From Hygrophila difformis (taxonomy: Eukaryota; Streptophyta; Magnoliopsida; Lamiales; Acanthaceae), in the NCBI GenBank assembly GCA_030278955.1, contig JAOANR010000004.1:13380428-13444427 (forward strand): a stretch of 64,000 nucleotides of DNA. Reading direction: 5' to 3'. Made by a program: the position numbers and the translations under genes. The notes under the pieces are model-generated. The model was not told the origin of the DNA. It made no database searches and saw only the letters and a program-made list of their open reading frames with translations. Each line of letters starts with the position of its first letter. Position 1 is the first letter of the stretch. Positions 21,040 through 31,630 of this stretch are shown here, piece after piece.

Positions 21040-22900
21040 ACACTATTTTAAAAAATGTCTGAATTTGAAGTGGTACAGTTTATATTTGTATATGCATTCT
21101 AAAAAATTGTCGCTATAGAATTACCCGTAGATTTTATAAGAATATCATGCGAAAATATCACATCTCATTGTACACATTCAAAATCAATATCGGCTTTACC
21201 ATCATCTACATCAAGTATCCATTTTGCAAATTTTCTGTCATATATAAATTTCATTGTAAATTTTTGTGGTATCTTGAGTTAATAATTCTTAATTGCATAT
21301 TAATAATTTGAGCCACATCTTGTTAGTGACACGAAATATCACAACATAACTGTTCATGGCTAAAAACTGATTTTAGAAGACAAAGTCCAACATTCTTTAA
21401 TGATTAGCATTGACCTTTGTTTATAATCATAACAAAACAAATTTCAAGTTAAAATTTACTCATCTGAAATCGATGGGGAATTTGTTTAAATCATATAAGC
21501 TCATAATCATTCTACCAATCAATAATTTTTTACTTTCATGGTTTTCCGAAAAATTTGTTTAACCTCAATTATATGGTTCCGCATATTGGTATCTATCAAC
21601 ATACTTCCATTGCGTAATTTATTTGATGGATCTATATTCCTAAGAAGCATGACTATGCAATCCTCATTTAACTATATTTCATGATTCGGTAATTCAGAAC
21701 AATTGTTCATGTTTAGAAATTCTAGTGAAAATAATTAATTGACATTATTTATGCTTTCATCATCTTGACAAATATTGTTAGAACTGATATATACACATTT
21801 TCATTCGCAGACATATGTTCCATGATGTAATCATAGATCGTATCAACAATCTCATTGGTAAGGATTAATATAGCACTATCTTTAAAAATAACTGGATTTA
21901 AAGTGGTGTAGTTTATATTTGTATAAGTACACAACAATAGCCGCTATAGGATCTCCTGTAGAGTTTATAAAATTATCATCTATAAATGTTACATCTAATT
22001 GTACATTTCCGAGATCAATACCAGTTTTACCAATTACCATCACCTATGTGAAGTATTCATTGTGCAAATTTATGTCATATATAATTTTCATTATAAATAA
22101 TATTTCTTGTAGTATCTTGAGTTATTTCATCTTAATTACATATTACTACTTCGGGTCCCCTCTTTCCAGTAACACGAAATCTTGCAACATATCACTGACA
22201 TGAATAAAAACTGGTTTTTTCAGATAAAGTCCAATCTTATTTAAATATTGACATTGACTAATAGTCATAATAAAACAAAATGCGAGCGGGAATTTTTTTC
22301 ATTTGAAATTGATGAGGAATTTGGTTATTTCATACAGGCACGTAATTATTCTACCCGTTAAGAATTTTCATCCCAAATAATAAACTTTGTTTTAATGATA
22401 AGAGAAGTTAAATGAATAAGTTTTTTGCAGATAGAATTCTCGTCACAATCTAGTGGTATACCAAATCTAGAATGTGTTGTCATACGTCTTCGAAGGAGTT
22501 GGGTGTTATCCATTGAATGCTACAGACAACACAATATAACCTCTCCCACAAAGGGCGAAACATAATATTTTCTATATAAATTATTGATAAATGTCTTGTC
22601 AGTTCCACCACATAAAGAAAAAAAATCAACATCATCACTATCAACTACATACATTTTTTTATTATAAACATTCTTCTACTAATTAATCAATAAATGTAAT
22701 AGCTTTGCATGATCCGCCTTCATTTATTCCTTATTATAATATGTCATCTACTATCAATAGATTATTTGTTTCAGATGTTAAAACCTCATTCAATACCGAC
22801 ATTCCAGAGAAAACTTTCAAATTTATATAATTTGCAGCAATTAGCGTTTCAATTTCTAACAAAGCTAGATTTATATTTGTTCTTCCGTCAATTGCAAATC
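21040..22900 (-). pseudogene. Decayed Helitron helicase (PIF1-like), internally rearranged
   Basis: Read on the minus strand with many stops and frameshifts, the helicase order is still visible. There is LALLEIETLIAANYINLK near 22850. A degenerate Walker A (GGTDKTF, canonical GGTGKTF) lies at 22587-22618, and THSRFGIPLDCDENS at about 22440-22486. A C-terminal part with RVTGKRGPEVVI lies at 22142-22176. Then AILILTNEIVDTIYDYI falls near 21850 and LLRNIDPSNKLRNG near 21600-21645, followed by a second C-terminal part around 21040-21480. The two C-terminal parts are direct copies at roughly 65-70% similarity by eye. It cannot encode a working enzyme. Confidence 0.8.
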
Positions 22901-22925
22901 TATTAAAATATAGATTAATAAATTA

Positions 22926-23208
22926 CTTCCTCCGTTTGTTTTTTAAGTGTTACATTTTCTTTTTTTTGGGTGTTTGAAAATAAATGTTACGTTACTATAT
23001 TTTAAATATTTTGAAGGTTAATTTTTTTTTTACTAATTATAGTTGAATTATTAATTTTTTGATGTTCATTAATAAAACTCAAAATGAATAAGTCAAATGT
23101 GACTCATCTTATTTTATTTATTTAATTATTATAATTCTTCAACTAAATCATAACTTACATTAAATCGGGTGTCATTCCTAGTGTTACACTTATTAAAAAG
23201 GGAGGGAG
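22926..23208. mobile_element. Stowaway-like MITE (AGTGTTACA subtype) in the Helitron
   Basis: TA-flanked, with ends CTTCCTCCGTTTGTTTTTTA and TTAAAAAGGGAGGGAG and inner inverted block AGTGTTACA. The interior differs from the main family in this window. Confidence 0.82.
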
Positions 23209-23410
23209 TATTTCTTAAAAAAATATATTTAAAAAAAAATTCTTTATTTTTACTAATGCCTAATGGATCTATTCACACCCCCAATAACTCTTTATACACC
23301 ATATTCTTTTATTTATAATACGCTTTACGGAAATAATTAATTTACTCTAAACCAATTATTCATATAATATGAATTTTCACAATTCTATTAATAATTATAA
23401 TTGTTTTGTA

Positions 23411-23666
23411 CTTCCTCCATTTTGTTTTAATAGCTATATTGGCTAATTTACTACTATTCACATATATACTTTGATTTAAAATTTTATCATAGTTATAAAA
23501 GTTAAAATATAGCCAAGCAAGATCTTGTTAGATTCTTCACGTCGTGTAGTTTTTAAATATGGAACTTTTAAAATTTTAACTTGTAACGAAGTTGAGTTAT
23601 TAGTGGTTTAAGATGTGTATTGGATTGCATGAAAATGGGTCCTTAGCAAATAAAAAATGGAGGGAG
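23411..23666. mobile_element. Stowaway-like MITE in the Helitron
   Basis: Begins CTTCCTCCATTTTG and ends AAAAATGGAGGGAG. The left flank is TA and the right flank CA, probably a mutated duplication. It carries the main family interior. Confidence 0.82.
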
Positions 23667-24775
23667 CATTATTTTTAATATAATAAAACATAAGTAAAAT
23701 TTATATTACTTAGTCTAGATTTACATACGATTTGAATGATATAATTATAAAAACATATTTTAAACGATTAGCAGCTTCTATGCCAAAAAAAGAAAACGAT
23801 TAACAACTATATAATTGTATTAGTTTTAGAAAATATATAATTATATATTACTTTTAGGAGAAGTGACATGTTTTTGAAAAAAGTGGCATATATTTACATC
23901 AGTTTATATATTCAAATCTTTTCCATATATTCATTAATATATCTTTTAATAATATAAATTCTATATATATACTGAGAAATCCATATATGTGTGAAAATCC
24001 AAATCTTTAAAGAAAATTGTGGGAACTCCATATAAATTGAAATTAAATATCTTTTAAAAACAAAAAATTGGGATTACCATACACACATTAATATATATTT
24101 AACATGAATAAATAAATATGATGTGCAATGTACATTTCGATTACATATTTTACAATACAAAAGAATATAACCAGAATTGAGACCAAACCAACACAAAATT
24201 ACTGGCATTACAATATAATCTAAATAAATAAATACGAAAATATTAAATTAGTAAATTCAAAAATGCAAAATAATATAGATAAAATGAAAAATGCAAAATT
24301 TTTAAATTTCAAATTTCAAATCTTTTTAAAAGTGAACATTGTGGGAGTTCCATAAAAATTAAAAATTTTATATATTTCAAAAACTGAAAATACATTAGTG
24401 AATAAATAAATAATTCAAATCTTTTTAAAAGTGATATTGTGAGGATTCCATATATTTCAAAAACTTAAAATCTCTAATGAATAAATAAATAAATGCGAAA
24501 ATATAAAATTAGTAAATTAAAAATATAGATAAAATAAAATATGCAAAATTTTAAATTTCAAATCTTTTAAATGTATTTGAAAGTGAACATTATGGGAAAT
24601 CCATATATTTCAAAAATTGAAAATTTATACTGAATAAAAAATAAATAAATGCAAAACCTAAAATTAATGAATTTAGAAAATGCAAAAATCTATAAAAATT
24701 AGAATTTTGAAATGGAGACACCACATTAAATGTAGGATGGGTTGTTCACTAATGCTTTAATATATATATAGATAA

Positions 24776-25327
24776 GGCCTTCTCCAGTGGTAACTACCTC
24801 ATTTCAGGTATTTAGATGCTACGTCATCGCCACCTCAAAAGTTAAATACCTCTATCTTTAAAATAAAACTCTCCCCCAACAATAATACCCAAAAAGTAGG
24901 TATTTATTGGAACCTACAAACTACTCTATACAATTTATATGTTAATTTATCAATTATAATTATCTATTTTTTTAATAAATAATAAATAATTAATTAATAT
25001 TTTTCAATTATTTTAGTTATTTGATATTTAGAATATTAAAAAATTCAAAAAATTTAAATAAAAACACAACATTTATAACAGATAAATAGAAAAGAAATAA
25101 AAAAATAAATTGCATCACATCTTCTTCATTACTAAAAAATAGGTAAATAAATTTAAAAGAGAAAAAAAAAAGCAAAAATCCGTTTATGCACATTTTTTGA
25201 GGTAAAAACCTGGGTAGCTAATTAGCTACCTCTTCCCCAACCTACACTTGCTCCCAATGGTTAAATACCTTCTCCTTGGGTATTTAACACTGCCATGTCA
25301 CCACCTTCCCCACCATTGGGGAAGGCC
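24776..25327. mobile_element. Tourist-like (PIF/Harbinger) MITE
   Basis: Termini GGCCTTCTCCAGTGG and CCATTGGGGAAGGCC are inverted and flanked by TAA on both sides (24773-24775 and 25328-25330). Inner repeats of GGTATTTA and TACCC mark the family. It lies 3 bp from the 5' end of the Helitron. No transposase is encoded. Confidence 0.88.
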
Positions 25328-25439
25328 TAAGTCGATTAATAATCCGAAATAAAATAAGTAATTTATAAAACTTTTACATTGCACATTTATTTTGACTTTT
25401 GTTTTTTCAAAAAAAAAAACTGTTTTAATTGCTCTAAGA

Positions 25440-25603
25440 GGGTGTTTGGATAAGCGGTAAGAAAATAACTTATCTGATTATTGCGTTTTTAAAAAGCAAA
25501 TAATCAGTTTAAACGCTAAAAAATTATGCTGCAAACCTGATTATTTACGTTTTGAAAACGCAATAATCAGATAATCTGTCTCAAAACGCTTATCCAAACA
25601 CCC
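25440..25603. mobile_element. Short palindromic MITE (GGGTGTTTGGATAAGCG ends)
   Basis: A nearly perfect inverted repeat of about 164 bp: GGGTGTTTGGATAAGCG at the left, its complement at the right, and ATAATCAG blocks mirrored inside. It should form a strong hairpin. No clear target duplication was found. Confidence 0.85.
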
Positions 25604-25732
25604 ACTAAATCTATTATGAGACGTTTGTATGATATCACTCATTAACCTTTGGATGTATATGTGAGATAGATGATTTTTTTAATTGCAAATTATTAATTAT
25701 TGATTCTTGTATGATTTTTTCTTTGAGTATCC

Positions 25733-25788
25733 ATTGAAGGCCTGGAAAGGGTGGTGAGAGCCCATGTCACACAATTACAAAGGTAATT
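25733..25788 (-). mobile_element. SINE 3' fragment
   Basis: On the minus strand this reads CTTTGTAATTGTGTGACATG followed by GGCTCTCACCACCC and CCAGGCCTTCAATGG, matching the body of the SINE at 19746. The head is missing. Confidence 0.65.
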
Positions 25789-25889
25789 CTTGTATGATTG
25801 ATATCACCATTTATTTATTACACATTTTTCTGCATTTTTCTTTTAATTCCTGGATTTTGGAAAACCTCTTTTTAAGTTAATCTCAATAA

Positions 25890-26020
25890 TATGGGAGGAG
25901 AGGTAATAAATATAATGGGCCAGTAAAAGGAGTGTAATATGCTTTTAGGCCACCAAATATTGATTTATGGATTTAGGCCGTGAGAAGGAATTCGGGCCAA
26001 ATAACAGACCAAATTGAACA
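25890..26020. repeat. Inverted repeat arm, left
   Basis: This segment (GTAATAAATATAATGGGCC, then TTTAGGCCACCA..ATTTATGG, then TTTAGGCCGTGAGAAG) is repeated in reverse orientation at 29450-29575. The arms bracket two hAT elements and a transporter pseudogene. Confidence 0.85.
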
Positions 26021-26194
26021 CATCCACATTTTGTGGGCCGATTGAGGGCACGCGCTAGCCCGGGTGAAGGAAAAAACATCATGATGATTTTGACCATGTT
26101 GAATACGTTTTTCGGAAGTATAATAAAACACGATAAAGGAAGCCCCAAAGTGTCATCGCGATTCAGCCAATGATTGAAATATTGCTAGTGGAAC

Positions 26195-27211
26195 TAGGGG
26201 TGGGCATACGGGTCGGGTTAATCGGGTACCCAACCCGAACCCGAAAAAAACGTGTGGTCGGGTCGGGTTTTTTTAAAAGAAAAACCCGAAGTCGGGTACC
26301 CGAACCCGAACCTTATAGGTCGGGTCGGGTATCGGGTTTAACCAACAAACCCGAATTACCCGATCGGGTACCCGACTAACCCGATTTTCATTTTTTTTTA
26401 AAATATATATATGGCATGACATAAACAATAAGTCCATGCGCTTGACGATATTTTTTTTTTTAGTGGAACTGACAAACTGTTATTTGATTTCATTGTGTAA
26501 AGATACAGACAGCTCAGGAGTTGTGTTTCAAAAAAGAGACTAGATGTATGCTTAATATCATCAAGCTTCCTCTTGAAACAGCGTCAGTCATTTCTGCGTC
26601 TCAAAATAATAACAGCAAATGTTGCTACAACTTCTGTAAATTATTTTAAAACAGAACTTACACGGGAAATGGCCAAAATAGAATAAATGCTGTTGTGCTT
26701 TCTGGGCAAGTTGACTCGTTGAAAAGAAACAGCCGAAGAAGCAGCTTAGTAACGGAGCCAGTACGTGCGGCGCCTGAACCAGTTGTAGTCCGGCAAACCC
26801 TGGATGGGTCCAGTAGCACTGATGGCAATATCTCTATCAAATTCGAAGCGGTTTGCAACCCTCTTGATGTCCCTCTAAGAAGTAAGAACAATGAATCAAT
26901 GATTCAATATAATCAATTATATCCGCATATCTTGCTGTATCTTTTATTTTTTTTTATTGTCATTTACAATCATGTCTTCATTAGAGAATTACCCAAAAGA
27001 ATTTTTAAAAAAATATATATATATTCTTTTTTTTTTTTAAAAAAAAGGTGGTGGGTACCCGAGGTGGGTACCCGACCCGATCGGGTACCCGACATGTCGG
27101 GTACCCACCATTATCGGGTAATGGTTGGGTAATAAAATTTCCTACCCGAACCCGACTAACCCAAACCCGAATTACCCGAACCCGCCAAACCCGACCCGAT
27201 GCCCACCCCTA
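26195..27211. mobile_element. hAT element, about 1 kb, non-autonomous
   Basis: Termini TAGGGGTGGGCAT and ATGCCCACCCCTA are flanked by a perfect 8-bp duplication AGTGGAAC (26187-26194 and 27212-27219). Both subterminal regions are dense in CGGGT/ACCCG repeats, about 26210-26385 and 27050-27200, likely transposase-binding repeats. The central 26450-26890 is different in composition and could be captured DNA. Confidence 0.93.
26640..26891. other. Unidentified sequence in the hAT element, open on both strands
   Basis: About 250 bp in the middle of the hAT element is free of stops on the minus strand (26891-26658) and on the plus strand, with balanced base composition unlike the AT-rich flanks. 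I did not recognise the product on either strand. It may be a captured fragment of a host gene. Confidence 0.4.
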
Positions 27212-27320
27212 AGTGGAACTATCATACAATATCTTCCCCAACACACATACTAGCAAACAAACTTCCCCAACACACATACTAGCAACCAAAGCAAAACTAA
27301 CATCACTCTATTTTCCTTCC

Positions 27321-27437
27321 TCAAGTCCAGTTCTGCATGTCAATCCGCTCTTTCATCTGCACCAGTTCTTTGTTCTCCTTCTTCAACACATGATTTTCTT
27401 TCTCCAGCCACTCTTTGGGTTGTTCAATTGTTGCCAT
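27321..27437 (-). pseudogene. Short coiled-coil-like reading frame, unidentified
   Basis: A minus-strand frame of 38 codons begins MATIEQPKEWLEKEN and is strongly charged and heptad-like, ending in TGA. A further open stretch upstream on the same strand (about 27445-27515) reads DDEMCRRSQALIAGLLKKC before a stop. I do not recognise the family. It may be a remnant of a gene carried in the inverted-repeat-bracketed segment, or chance. Confidence 0.3.
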
Positions 27438-28222
27438 CTTATGTTCATATCAATTGCATTTCTTCAGTAATCCAGCTATCAAAGCTTGAGATCTCCTACA
27501 CATTTCATCATCTGCCCAAACAAATAATCCACACCCGCCCTCCTATAATACAAAATTTAAGAAACCAACATCAGAAACAAATCATACCCAAATACAGCAA
27601 GGATCAGCAAAAATACAAACAACTAATTCCTACTCAATCATTTAAAAGGCACTCACATTTAAATAGTTTAAAATTCCATATTCCAATTAACACCCAAGCG
27701 TATCACCTACCCTACCGTCTTCCGAGTTTGACGGTGCCATTCTACTCTTTAAAGTTCAATCTACAACTGCGTGAGCAATACTGTGGGATTTTGTGAAATC
27801 AATGTTTCGATTGGGCATTACGTGTACAAATGATTCCCTTCTTCAACCGTGGAACCCTAGAATGTCTATCCATCTCGAATTGGGAAGAAAGTGAAAGAAA
27901 TATAGTAGGTGGTACCAAAATTGATGAAGATTTCGGGAAAGAAGCGAGGGAGCCTCGGGAAGAAGGTGGGGCGAGCTCGACGATGAAGACTGGGCAATGA
28001 CAACAGCATAGCCCATGCCAATGCCGGAAGTGAATCGGCCGAGGACGAGGACGGCATAATTGGGGGCGAAGCCCATGAGAATGGCTCCAATAAAGAAGAC
28101 AGCAGAGGCAAGGAGGATGGTGTAGCAGCGGCCGATCCAATCGGAGGTGCGGCCGGCGAGGGCAGCTCCGATCTCGAGTTGGAAATCGGAAACATGGAGG
28201 TCTCTCTGGATGTACTTCATAA

Positions 28223-29254
28223 TAGGGGATAATAGGGTGGACACGGTTCGGTTAACCTGAATTTTTTCAATTTTTTCAGGTATTTGTATTTGTATTTGAA
28301 CCGGGCAAATACTATTTCACTATTTGTATTTGTAACCAGAGTCCTTGGTTAACCGGTGGTTCGGTTACGATTCGATTCAGCGATTAAACGATTCGGTTCG
28401 AATATTTAAAATCTACGAAACTCAAAGATTTAATAAATGAAAACTTGATTATACATTTTAAGAGTGTCGGACGAGACTATTACACTACAGAAAATATATA
28501 TATATACAATTATGGAATTCGGTGGTTCTTTTCAATGTTATCAAAATATGTTAGTATATGTAACAAATATTAGTGTAGAGATATATTTCAATAATAGGAT
28601 ATTCTGAAAGATAAAAATTAATATAGGCTTATTATGGTGATATATTTTGATAATTAGCTCTTTAGTTTTTTATATTTATTTTATTATATACTTAAATAAT
28701 TAAATAAATAATGATATATATTATCTATATATAATTTTATACCATCAAATGTCTATAATAATTACAATATACTCCCTCCGTCCCATATTTATCTTCTTCG
28801 ACACTGTAGATACGGAGTTTAAGAAAGTTGTATTTTATTATTTTCATGTGTACTTTTTGAGGGGTAAATTTGTCTCTTTTTGTCTTGTAGTGCATTGTTA
28901 GTAAAATTAAGGATTGATTTTTCTGTAAATATATGGACATGTAGGGACATTTTAATAAAAAAAAATCCCCTTTTTGGGGTAGGAAGATAAATGTGGGACG
29001 TCCAAAAACGGAAAGTAAGAAGATAAATATGGGACGGATGGAGTATGACTTTTAAAATAAAATAAATGTATTTGGTTCGGTTCGGTTAACCGGAGGAAAA
29101 AAATTAAAGTATTTGTATTTGTATTTGAACCAGACGAATATTGGAATATAATATTTGTATTTGCTCCGGGGTCCTCGGTTAACCGGAAATTCGGTTCGAT
29201 TTGGATTCGATTCAGCGGTTCAACGAATCGGTTCGAATATTTTGTCCACCCCTA
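28223..29254. mobile_element. hAT element inside the transporter pseudogene
   Basis: The ends TAGGGG..TAGGGTGGACA and TGTCCACCCCTA are flanked by a perfect 8-bp duplication CTTCATAA (28215-28222 and 29255-29262). Subterminal parts are full of GGTTCGGTTAACCGG and TATTTGTATTTG repeats in both arms. The left end has a 12-bp duplication of TAGGG(G). It contains a Stowaway MITE. Confidence 0.92.
28772..29043. mobile_element. Stowaway-like MITE (TCCCATATTTATCTTC subtype), nested
   Basis: TA-flanked, with ends CTCCCTCCGTCCCATATTTA and TAAATATGGGACGGATGGAG and inner inverted blocks ATCTTCTT and AAGAAGATAAAT. Confidence 0.9.
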
Positions 29255-29449
29255 CTTCATAACATAGTGCTGCTGATAATGCCGTATTAATTAATAGTCC
29301 TATGTACTGTATTTAGCAGTGGTAACAAGGATCGGAAACATGGTGAATTTGGACTGCTATTAATGAGTGGGGGTCGGGAATACAAGGCGCGTAACCTTCT
29401 TGGTCGCGTGCATTCACGAAGCCCAGACCTATCCTCTTTCGAGTCGATT

Positions 29450-29575
29450 TGGACTGATTTCTGGCCCAAATTACTTCTCACGGCCTAAATCCATAAATGA
29501 ATATATGGTGGCCTAAAAACCGATTAGGCTCGTTCTCGTGGCCCATTATATTTATTACCTCTATGGGAGGATTGA
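29450..29575. repeat. Inverted repeat arm, right
   Basis: Reverse-oriented counterpart of 25890-26020, about 80-85% similar by eye, with CTTCTCACGGCCTAAATCC and TGGCCCATTATATTTATTAC as the strongest blocks. Confidence 0.85.
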
Positions 29576-29869
29576 GTAATTCAGTGATGATTTCAATTTT
29601 TTGGTGCCCCTACAATTTGAACTTTGAAATTTCAATCATTAAGTAATTAAATATTTAAAATAAGTGAAATTAATGATTATCAAGGAACATGGCCAATAAA
29701 CTAAGTCCTGGTCATTCCATAAATGTTAATAATTTTTGTTAATGTGGAGAGTTGGATTTTGTAAATTTGGAGTTCATGGAAATTAATTCTGGTATTGAAG
29801 ATATCAAATTAAATTTCATCTATATTTTCATAGTACAGTTGGAATCATACCCCATTGGGTCATTTTTCT
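29576..29869. other. AT-rich sequence left of LINE A, nothing recognised
   Basis: Unique-looking sequence ending in the left copy of the LINE A target duplication (29870-29887). No gene seen. Confidence 0.5.
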
Positions 29870-29896
29870 TTTCTATTTTGTCAATTTTTTTTTTGG

Positions 29897-30275
29897 ATGA
29901 GCCATAAGGCCAGGAAAGTACACACAAGCAAACTAAAAGGAAAGAAAATGAAACAAAAAGAAGGAAACAGGGGAAGGAGACAGAAACACAAGAAAAGGAA
30001 ACACAACACACCAAGAAACTAGGATCTAGGGAAGCAAGCGTGTAACGCTTCCGTTTCCCAAAACAAAGAGTTAAATCCGGCGGAAATGCCCACGTGGTGA
30101 AAAAGTCCTCCATCACCGTGCCATGCTTTGCCAATCCATCTATCATCTTATTCCCCTTGCTTCCCTTGCTCGAGATGTAAGTAAACAAATCCCGCTCTTG
30201 TATCCTCAGCATCTCTTTCAACATTCTTCTCATAGTATCTCCAACAAATCCCCCCACAAGTAATTCCTTCATCAT
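29897..30275 (-). pseudogene. LINE A ORF2 remnant: RNase H C-terminus
   Basis: The minus-strand frame 30275-29820 carries the last RNase H segment, with MIDGLAKHGTVMEDFF (equivalent to VADxLAKxG, here Ile-Asp) and TTWAFPPDL, before the tail. All of the endonuclease, RT and most of RNase H are missing between ORF1 (stop at 30306) and this point. Confidence 0.75.
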
Positions 30276-30305
30276 TCTAATACAATCTGTCCGACTCCAA
30301 ATGAA

Positions 30306-31630
30306 TCAATTCTCGGCCGGGGCCAGAACCTCCCCCCTTGTAGCCTCCTCCAAAATTTCGTGGTCACCTCCATCCGGGTCCTTGTTTTCCTTGCAAGGTA
30401 CCTCATTCTTATTGACCTCGGTTGATTCCTCCAGATGAGAGTCCACAACTTCCTCAAGAGACGCTGGAGGCCGATCCCTCTTTACTTTTTTGTTTAAGCT
30501 CTCATCACATAGCTTCCCCGTTCCTTTGAGGTTCTTGCCCTTTAATATGGTCCTTTTCCTAATTTTCTTTCTATCAGTTGGGCCCATGACCTTAGTAATT
30601 TTCTGTAGTGGCCCTGTTCCCCCCTGAGCCTTATTTTCCTTATTGCCTGGCCCAATGCTTTTGTGGCCCATCAGATAGTCAGTGGGCTTCTTCTCTCCCA
30701 AAGTAATTTTTGGTGGCCCTTTCTTCTTTTTCTTGGTAACCTTCACCCATTCCCCACAGTTGGGTTGGAACGGTATATCTGTCTTCGCACCTCCCGTCTC
30801 TGCCATCTCTTCACCTGTCACCAAGCTTTCCTTTTGTGTGTTAAATTCAGAGGTATGCCCCAAGTCAACTCCTTTTCCTTTTCCTTCTTTCCACTCTAAT
30901 GTAGGATCTGCAACCTCGGTAAACTTCTCATCTGTCTTGGACTGCCCTTTGCCAAAAGAGGCACCTGCCCCTGTTGCCCAATTTTCACTTTTGTTTCCAG
31001 TGGTATGTCTGCCATTGTCATCCCTACCAAGCTTCACCAGGTACCCCTCTATCGGTGCCAAAGTCGCCACCTTTTCTAGTTTCTTCTCGGCCTTGCATGT
31101 GTTACTTGAATGCCCATAGCATTGACAGGCGGTGCCAATAAGGTGGAGGCCTTCGTATGACACCTTTTGCCAATAATTTCCAATAAGAATGCTGGTCACC
31201 AAGGGTTGGCATAAGTCTATCTCAACACATACCTGTGCGTATTTACCTCTATTTCCCTGCTTGGTCATGTCATCCACTCGCATAGGGGTCCCAAGTGCTT
31301 TTGCCATCTGAGTTATAATAAACTCATCATACATCTCAATGTCGATTCGAGGGAACCTAGCCCACACAATGGTTTTTTTCGGTGTCTTCCCAGAGGCTAA
31401 AAAATTTGGCTTCCATGGAGTTATTGTGAGATAACTTTCAAAAACCATCCATGGTCCACCGTTTAAGATCCTTGTACGATCTTCACTCCTAGCAAACTTC
31501 ACCAGGAAGAACCCTTCATCCATGTCTAACATCTCAAAGGCTCCGTTAATCTTCCATATCCTTGTTAGTCGTTCCTTAAGGGCTAGGAATCCTACCTTTC
31601 TACCAAGCACCGAGATGAAGATAGCATCAT
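30306..31630 (-). pseudogene. LINE A ORF1, C-terminal 439 codons
   Basis: This part has the DUF4283 hallmark NGGPWMVFESYLTITPWKP, an RNA-binding-type basic tail, and a zinc-knuckle relic CQCYGHSSNTC in which the first Cys of the usual motif is absent. It is open from the solo LTR border (31630) to the stop at 30306. It continues the N-terminal 100 codons at 49950-49651: with one 5-bp target copy discounted, the two pieces are in the same frame, for about 539 codons without a stop. Hence ORF1 was intact when the LTR element inserted. Confidence 0.87.

Larger units (their letters stand above)
20664..24772 (-). mobile_element. Helitron, 4.1 kb, both termini present, coding region decayed
   Basis: On the minus strand the element starts TCTATATATATATTAAAGC (5' end at 24772) after an A, and ends with an 8-bp hairpin CCGTCGAG/CTCGACGG (20676-20692), a short spacer and CTAG (20667-20664) followed by T. 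These are the 5' TC, 3' hairpin plus CTRR, and A|T insertion site expected of Helitrons. Inside are the remains of a PIF1-type helicase (about 21040-22900), two Stowaway MITEs and a long AT-rich 5' half (23700-24700) with repeated AATAAATAAAT segments. I saw no intact Rep domain. Confidence 0.9.
27843..29300 (-). pseudogene. Polyol/monosaccharide transporter fragment, broken by a hAT insertion
   Basis: The minus-strand frame 28220-27843 matches the N-terminal third of plant MFS polyol transporters. It has YIQRDLHVSDFQLEI, then AGRTSDWIGRCYTILLAS (MFS motif A with one Arg replaced by Cys), and GFAPNYAVLVLGRF. About 13 residues expected between FQLEI and AGRTSD are missing, which removes part of a membrane segment. 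After IGMGYAVVIA the reading shifts to other frames (FIVELAPPSSRGSLASF, then FFPEIFINFG). Upstream codons lie beyond the hAT element at about 29263-29300. It is a non-functional fragment. Confidence 0.85.
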
